NCBI GenBank assembly: GCA_012963885.1
Contig: DTUY01000338.1
Location: 1-39,038, forward strand
DNA from: Candidatus Poribacteria bacterium
GTDB lineage: Bacteria; Poribacteria; WGA-4E; UBA9662
Length of the DNA stretch: 39,038 nucleotides
Reading direction: 5' to 3'
The notes below the pieces were generated by a model that saw nothing but the letters and a program-made list of their open reading frames with translations, did no database searches and had not been told where the DNA came from. Below are positions 34,770-39,038 of the stretch, piece by piece. Position numbers and translations under genes: made by a program. How positions within the stretch are numbered: the stretch's first letter is position 1; every line of letters starts with the position of its first letter.

Positions 34770-36230
34770 CTAAAAAGGCGTATCGGCAGTTGTATGCGGA
34801 CACCACCGGGATGATAGCAATGCATAAAATAACGCGTCTTCAGCCTTTTTATTGTTGATCCGCTTTAAGGCTGTAGCTGCATAGAAACGGACATAACGAT
34901 CATCGTCGTTCATCAATTTCTCCACTAGTAGCGGTAACATTTCATCCTCTGTTTGTACCAGTTTACTTAGCGCAATCAGCACATTCCGACGAACAAGTTC
35001 GTTGTCATCATCTAGCAGCAACTTCAATTGATCTAGGACGTTTCGGTTCGTCGAGCCAATATTCCCTAGGGCTTCAGTAGCATTTCGGCGCACCCACCAT
35101 TCCGAGTCCTGTAACCTGTTTACAAGCTCAGAAACAGCATCTTCTTGGTGCATGACTGGAACGATATTTCCGATGATGTCAGCTGCGGCAGCCCGCACAA
35201 ACCAGTCAGGGTCATTTAGTGTTTGGATCAGTTGTGGAACAGCGATTTCTCCCAAAGCTGTCAGCGCGTGACTCGAGTATAGATCTGAAGGGTTTCCTCC
35301 TTGAGGGTTGGTCGCGTTAGATTTGGTCATGTCCTGATACAATAACAGTGACTCTGACTTCAAGGCTTCTATCAGAGTTGTCACCGCAGACTCTCCCATA
35401 CTACCAAGGGTATAAGCGGAGTTAATGCGAATTGTCTCGTTTGGATCAGACAAATCCTGCACCAGTTTTGAAACCTTCTTTTGATCGGCGGAGGCATTAT
35501 TGTGGACTGCTGTTTTTTTTCCACAAAGCCAATTCCATACATTTTCGGATAATGCGTTGTGATTGTCATCTTCAACTGGTTTCCACTTGAGGTTCCCTAC
35601 GTGCCATGTTGGTTTTGTCGGTTCTTCCATGCGAGTGAATTGGAACTTAAGCATATACCGTTTCTTATCGGTATTGTTGGTTGATCCCCGATGCCAGACG
35701 TCAAAGTTGACAATTGAGATAGTTCCTGCTTTACCGCAAAGTTTAGTCTCGTCCTCTGTGGTTTCGCCGGGACTGGTACTGGAGATTGTGTTGTAATATT
35801 GTCGACCCGGCAGAGTTGCTGTTGCTCCCATATCGGCAGTTACATCCTGGGGATAGTAAAAGGCCATTACCCAACGGAACCGATGGTGGCGTACGTTCTG
35901 ATCGAAGATGTAGTCATCTTTGTGCCACCCCTGGTCCTCACTGCCTGGATCTCTCAAATGGCAATAACGGTGTGGGTGGATAACATAGTTTTCACCCAGC
36001 AAACTGGTCAATGCACCCACTACTTTGGGGTGGTCGAATACTTTTTGAATGTTGGGAATTCGGGGTAAAATATTGTTTCCCGGGTTACCTTCTGTTTCAA
36101 GTACGTGTTCGATCTGATCATATATTTGCTGATGCAGATTATCTTCAAAGTCGGTCTGTACCTGAACGTAACCCCGAGTGATAAAATGCCGCATGTTCTC
36201 GTCAGACAAAAGGTAATTTTTGCTCGCCAT
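34770..36230 (-). CDS. PhyH-like dioxygenase fused to C-terminal HEAT repeats
   Basis: This is a 486-residue fusion. Residues about 5-205 are a phytanoyl-CoA-dioxygenase fold, with the Fe(II) ligands His103 and Asp105 in GWHKDDY, distal His180 in DVWHRGS and Arg191 for 2-oxoglutarate. Residues about 250-470 are HEAT/PBS-lyase-type helical repeats: DPNETIRINSAYTLGSMGE, DPDWFVRAAAADIIGNI, DSEWWVRRNATEALGNIGS, DDNELVRRNVLIALSKL and DDDRYVRFYAATALKRI. The HEAT part probably binds a protein partner or substrate. It is the last gene of a minus-strand set with a Gfo/Idh oxidoreductase and a DUF1080 protein, so a sugar-derived substrate is possible. Confidence 0.85.
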   Translation of the reverse strand: MASKNYLLSDENMRHFITRGYVQVQTDFEDNLHQQIYDQIEHVLETEGNPGNNILPRIPNIQKVFDHPKVVGALTSLLGENYVIHPHRYCHLRDPGSEDQGWHKDDYIFDQNVRHHRFRWVMAFYYPQDVTADMGATATLPGRQYYNTISSTSPGETTEDETKLCGKAGTISIVNFDVWHRGSTNNTDKKRYMLKFQFTRMEEPTKPTWHVGNLKWKPVEDDNHNALSENVWNWLCGKKTAVHNNASADQKKVSKLVQDLSDPNETIRINSAYTLGSMGESAVTTLIEALKSESLLLYQDMTKSNATNPQGGNPSDLYSSHALTALGEIAVPQLIQTLNDPDWFVRAAAADIIGNIVPVMHQEDAVSELVNRLQDSEWWVRRNATEALGNIGSTNRNVLDQLKLLLDDDNELVRRNVLIALSKLVQTEDEMLPLLVEKLMNDDDRYVRFYAATALKRINNKKAEDALFYALLSSRWCPHTTADTPF

Positions 36231-36314
36231 CTTTTCCTCTATATGACATGTTAACTAATTTAATCTAAGCTTTTGAATTGCACGTTAATCTTTATTATTT
36301 GCGTGTCACCGGCG

Positions 36315-37349
36315 TCACACCGTCAGCTTTGCCCGCAACTGTTCCCATTCCGCCTCCTGAAGATGTGGCGGGAAAGTCAGGCGCCGGCCTTTTAGGGCTG
36401 ACCGATATGCAGCCATTATGGCATCGAACCCGAGCTTGGCAAATTGGTAACGACAATGGTGAGATTGGCTTTCATCAATTAACCATGTTGCTATTGCTTG
36501 TGTCAAACGCCGTTGTGCGGATATGTCGTCATGACCAAAATTAGTCGGTTCAATAAATTGTTGAGATACCCCATCCAGCAGATATCCCCAGGACCCATTT
36601 TCACGCCACCACATCCGTCCTTTGGTTGCCCAAATATCAATGTTACATCTGGGATTACTGCCAGGAAAATCTGCGGTGCCTAAAGCCTGTCTGGTCGACT
36701 CAAAAAAGACGCGAATTCCACTGGGGAACGTATAAACAGCTATCAGATTCTCCGGGCAGTTCAACAAATCCGTCTGGTATGTCTCGCCGCCTTCAATTGT
36801 GGCCCAGACATCTGTGGGCGGAACGTCTCCAACTGTCAGTAACACCAGATCCATCAAGTGGGTATCCATGTCCGTGATTTCGCCTTGCGTACTGGCACGG
36901 ACAAAATGCACCTCTCCCAATTTATCCTCGGCTTGAAATTCACGTATCTTGTCTGCAAATGGCAGATACCGGCGCTGATGATTAACAATAATTTTTAGAT
37001 TTGTTCCTTCTTGAGCTGCATCCAAACGTTCCGCTTCTCTGGGCCTAAGCGCGATCGGCTTTTCAATCACCAGTGCGCCTACACCTGCCCGGGCTGCTGG
37101 CTCGACCCAGATATGACGTGGCACAGTTGGCATGGTGACAGCATGGACAATATCCGGTTCTTCCTTTCTCAGCATTTCTTCATAATCTGCGTAACCAGTG
37201 ACGTTTAATTCGGCCTCGGCACTTGCTCTGCGTTGATCATCAATCTCACAGATGGCCACCACTTCCATGTTCTCCAAATCTTGATAGGCACGCGCATGGT
37301 GGACACCACGTCGGCCACCAACGATTGCTGCTCGGTAAGTTTTTGCCAC
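36315..37349 (-). CDS. Gfo/Idh/MocA-family oxidoreductase
   Basis: I place the start at GTG 37349, which has GGAG at a 6-base spacing, rather than the TTG at 37361. The product has 344 residues. The Rossmann start is AAIVGGRRGVHHARAYQD, the second domain begins near EKPIALRPREAERLD (the EKP catalytic-lysine motif), and the sheet domain contains HFVRASTQGEITDMDTHLMD. The enzyme oxidises or reduces a sugar, inositol or amino-sugar with NAD(P). It follows the DUF1080 gene by about 90 bases. In other bacteria such pairs act in 3-keto-sugar metabolism. Confidence 0.85.
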   Translation of the reverse strand: MAKTYRAAIVGGRRGVHHARAYQDLENMEVVAICEIDDQRRASAEAELNVTGYADYEEMLRKEEPDIVHAVTMPTVPRHIWVEPAARAGVGALVIEKPIALRPREAERLDAAQEGTNLKIIVNHQRRYLPFADKIREFQAEDKLGEVHFVRASTQGEITDMDTHLMDLVLLTVGDVPPTDVWATIEGGETYQTDLLNCPENLIAVYTFPSGIRVFFESTRQALGTADFPGSNPRCNIDIWATKGRMWWRENGSWGYLLDGVSQQFIEPTNFGHDDISAQRRLTQAIATWLIDESQSHHCRYQFAKLGFDAIMAAYRSALKGRRLTFPPHLQEAEWEQLRAKLTV

Positions 37350-37439
37350 TAGATTCTCCAAATGAAATAATCAACTATGGATGGCAGATTTCCTAAGTTA
37401 TGCGTAGATATCTAGCACAGGGCAACCCAAGAATAGATC

Positions 37440-37991
37440 TCAGTTTTCTAATTCCTTAATGCACAGGTTGCGGAATGCCACTTCCTGTGGCGGACCAGAG
37501 TGAAGTTGCAGACCAAATAATCCAGATCGGGCACCATCAGGATCGGTGAGTTCAGCGGTCACAACACCGTTCAAAATCTGTAGAATGTAATCATCCACAG
37601 CCACAATTTGGTACTCATTCCAATCTTCAACGAGGAGGATTGATTCAATCAGTTCCGTTTGATAACGTACTAAATGCCCTCTCAAACCTTCTTCGTAAAG
37701 CGCTCCCCAGCATCCATTTCCCATATCGGCTTGATAACCAGCCATACGACCATTTTCCTCAACCAGACTGCGGAACTGAATACCGCTATTGTAACCACGT
37801 AACCGCGTTTCACAATAGAAAATGAAGTTAGCATACTCCTTTTCTGTTCGAAGAAAATCGTTGTAGCTAAGATCTTCGGTTGTACGTCCAACCAAAATTT
37901 CATCTTCAACTTTCCAGAGATCAGGATCGCCAGCCCAACCTGCTAAATCTGTCCCATTAAACATAGATCTAAAACCGGATTTAGTGCTCAT
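37440..37991 (-). CDS. DUF1080 / 3-keto-disaccharide hydrolase-like protein
   Basis: This 183-residue single-domain protein has an ATG at 37991 behind AAGGA. It has the whole DUF1080 jelly-roll signature: FRSMFNGTDLAGWAGDPDLW, VEDEILVGRT, YANFIFYCETRLRGYNSGIQ, DWNEYQIVAVDDYI and GLFGLQLHSGPPQEVAFRNL. Some members hydrolyse or lyse 3-keto-glycosides. No signal peptide is visible, so it may act in the cytoplasm. It is the first gene of the set with the Gfo/Idh and PhyH-HEAT genes. Confidence 0.85.
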   Translation of the reverse strand: MSTKSGFRSMFNGTDLAGWAGDPDLWKVEDEILVGRTTEDLSYNDFLRTEKEYANFIFYCETRLRGYNSGIQFRSLVEENGRMAGYQADMGNGCWGALYEEGLRGHLVRYQTELIESILLVEDWNEYQIVAVDDYILQILNGVVTAELTDPDGARSGLFGLQLHSGPPQEVAFRNLCIKELEN

Positions 37992-38245
37992 ATATATCCT
38001 TTCCTTCCTTTATTAAGTGTTGTTCTTCCCTCAGTGAGTCATCGACTTTTTGCCAGTTTGTGCCAAGTACGGCAATATAACACAATTAGCAAAGTTTCTC
38101 AATCTCTTGTGGAATGCAGTTGATTAAAAACTAATTGGTTTTACTTCTAACCAGAATAAGTGTTATAGTTGAAAGCAAGTCATTTTGAAGATATTTTAAC
38201 GGCACCAATTACGGCATTCAATCAGCTTTAGAAAAGACACAATAA

Positions 38246-39038
38246 ATGGGATTTTTGTCCAATTATGTTAAGGGTAACCCGCTAGAAATCAGTTTTTCTG
38301 CCCAATTGTTTCTTGATGACACCCTGATTGAAGATCGATGGGCTTTAACGAAAACAATAAACCCACCCTATCGACACATGGGGAATCCGATTATCGTTGC
38401 GGATCGGGCTTGGGAAGAAAGACCTTATCGGCCACAGGTATTTTTTGATCAAGACATAGGTCGTTACCGAATGTATTATCAGTGTTTTAGTGGGACAAAC
38501 TACTGGTCCAAACAAGGCCCATCCTACTACACTTGCTACGCGGAAAGCCAAGATGGCCTAAATTGGCAAAAACCTGAGTTGGTCGATTCGTCTTTTGGAA
38601 ACTATCCAGCAACCAATGTTATTCGAATCAATGATGCACGTGGTACTCGCATTCAAGCACTGTGTTTCGTAACCTAACAACCGATGATTCAGCCAGAACG
38701 TATGCCATGATCTACAATTCTGTTGGCTTACGTCTGGCCTATTCACCTGATGGTATCATCAGGACACCCGCCAGCGAAGAAGCGTTATTCAATTATCATA
38801 GTGACACGCATAATCATATTGTATGGAACCAGCAACTCGGTATGTGGATGCTTTATATGCGTCCACCGATATTTAGTGCCGGAGTTCACGAAGGACCAGG
38901 CATACGCCACTATCGGCGCCGGACAGCTGCCAGTTTGAGCGCTGATTTATTGAATTGGACCGTACCACGGACAGTGCTTTATCCCGATGAACTTGATCTG
39001 CCGATTTTGACGGGACACATGTTTTTCCATATCGGGAT
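38246..39038 (+). pseudogene. Glycosidase-like (GH32/43 five-blade type) gene, frameshifted and cut by the window end
   Basis: The frame from ATG 38246 encodes QLFLDDTLIEDRWAL, NPIIVADRAWEERPYRPQVF, YRMYYQC and YAESQDGLNWQKPEL, then hits a stop at 38675-38677. Protein-like sequence continues in another frame from about 38660: FRNLTTDDSARTYAM, GLRLAYSPDGI, YHSDTHNHIVWNQQLGMWM, YMRPP and DLLNWTVPRTVL, still open at the window end. Together they read as one beta-propeller glycosidase-like protein. The lesion near 38655-38662 may be real or a sequencing error. It is divergent from the DUF1080 operon, with a 254-base gap, and could share control. Confidence 0.6.

Overview
The window looks like chromosome of an uncultivated, moderately AT-rich bacterium. 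Several things resemble the sponge- and seawater-associated Candidatus Poribacteria, or a related Planctomycetes-like lineage: phytanoyl-CoA dioxygenases (one fused to HEAT repeats), a DUF1080 protein beside a Gfo/Idh/MocA oxidoreductase, a DUF6785-type membrane protein, LamG, cohesin and dockerin secreted proteins, and many decayed gene remnants in long spacers. The taxonomy is inferred from gene content only. No rRNA, tRNA, CRISPR array or intact insertion sequence was seen.

Layout. 1-4750: an accessory, decaying region. It holds the tail of a secreted protein, a WGR-domain protein, a small secreted beta-sandwich protein with a frameshifted signal peptide, a Coq4-like pseudogene, and a LamG protein lying between two copies of a broken gene. 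4752-10290 (minus strand): a probable catabolic operon read from high to low coordinates, namely zinc-type alcohol dehydrogenase, short-chain dehydrogenase, phytanoyl-CoA dioxygenase, sugar-phosphate isomerase/epimerase, PHP phosphoesterase and a PLP-dependent D-cysteine desulfhydrase/ACC deaminase-like enzyme. 10545-12464: a polytopic DUF6785-like protein, transcribed divergently from a good promoter. 13163-16405: an acyl-CoA synthetase and an acetyl-CoA acetyltransferase. 16783-20597: a dockerin protein followed directly by a double-cohesin protein. 21386-23484: an orphan trpF and a convergent ArnT/PMT-like glycosyltransferase.

23738-34750 is the best-defined unit: twelve plus-strand genes, urtABCDE (urea ABC importer) then ureDABCEFG (urease structural and accessory genes). 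Short gaps or overlaps separate most of them. Imported urea would be hydrolysed to ammonia and CO2 by the nickel urease matured by UreDEFG. A perfect 30-bp inverted repeat lies immediately upstream of the likely urtA promoter.

34770-39038: a minus-strand set (DUF1080 protein, Gfo/Idh/MocA oxidoreductase, PhyH-HEAT fusion) consistent with sugar or glycoside oxidation, then a divergent, frameshifted glycosidase-like gene cut by the window end.

The most unusual signals are a short conserved C-terminal tail, GK[LM]xxxW[GA]x[IA]K, shared by four otherwise unrelated secreted proteins; the adjacent dockerin and cohesin genes; and the long perfect inverted repeat before urtA.
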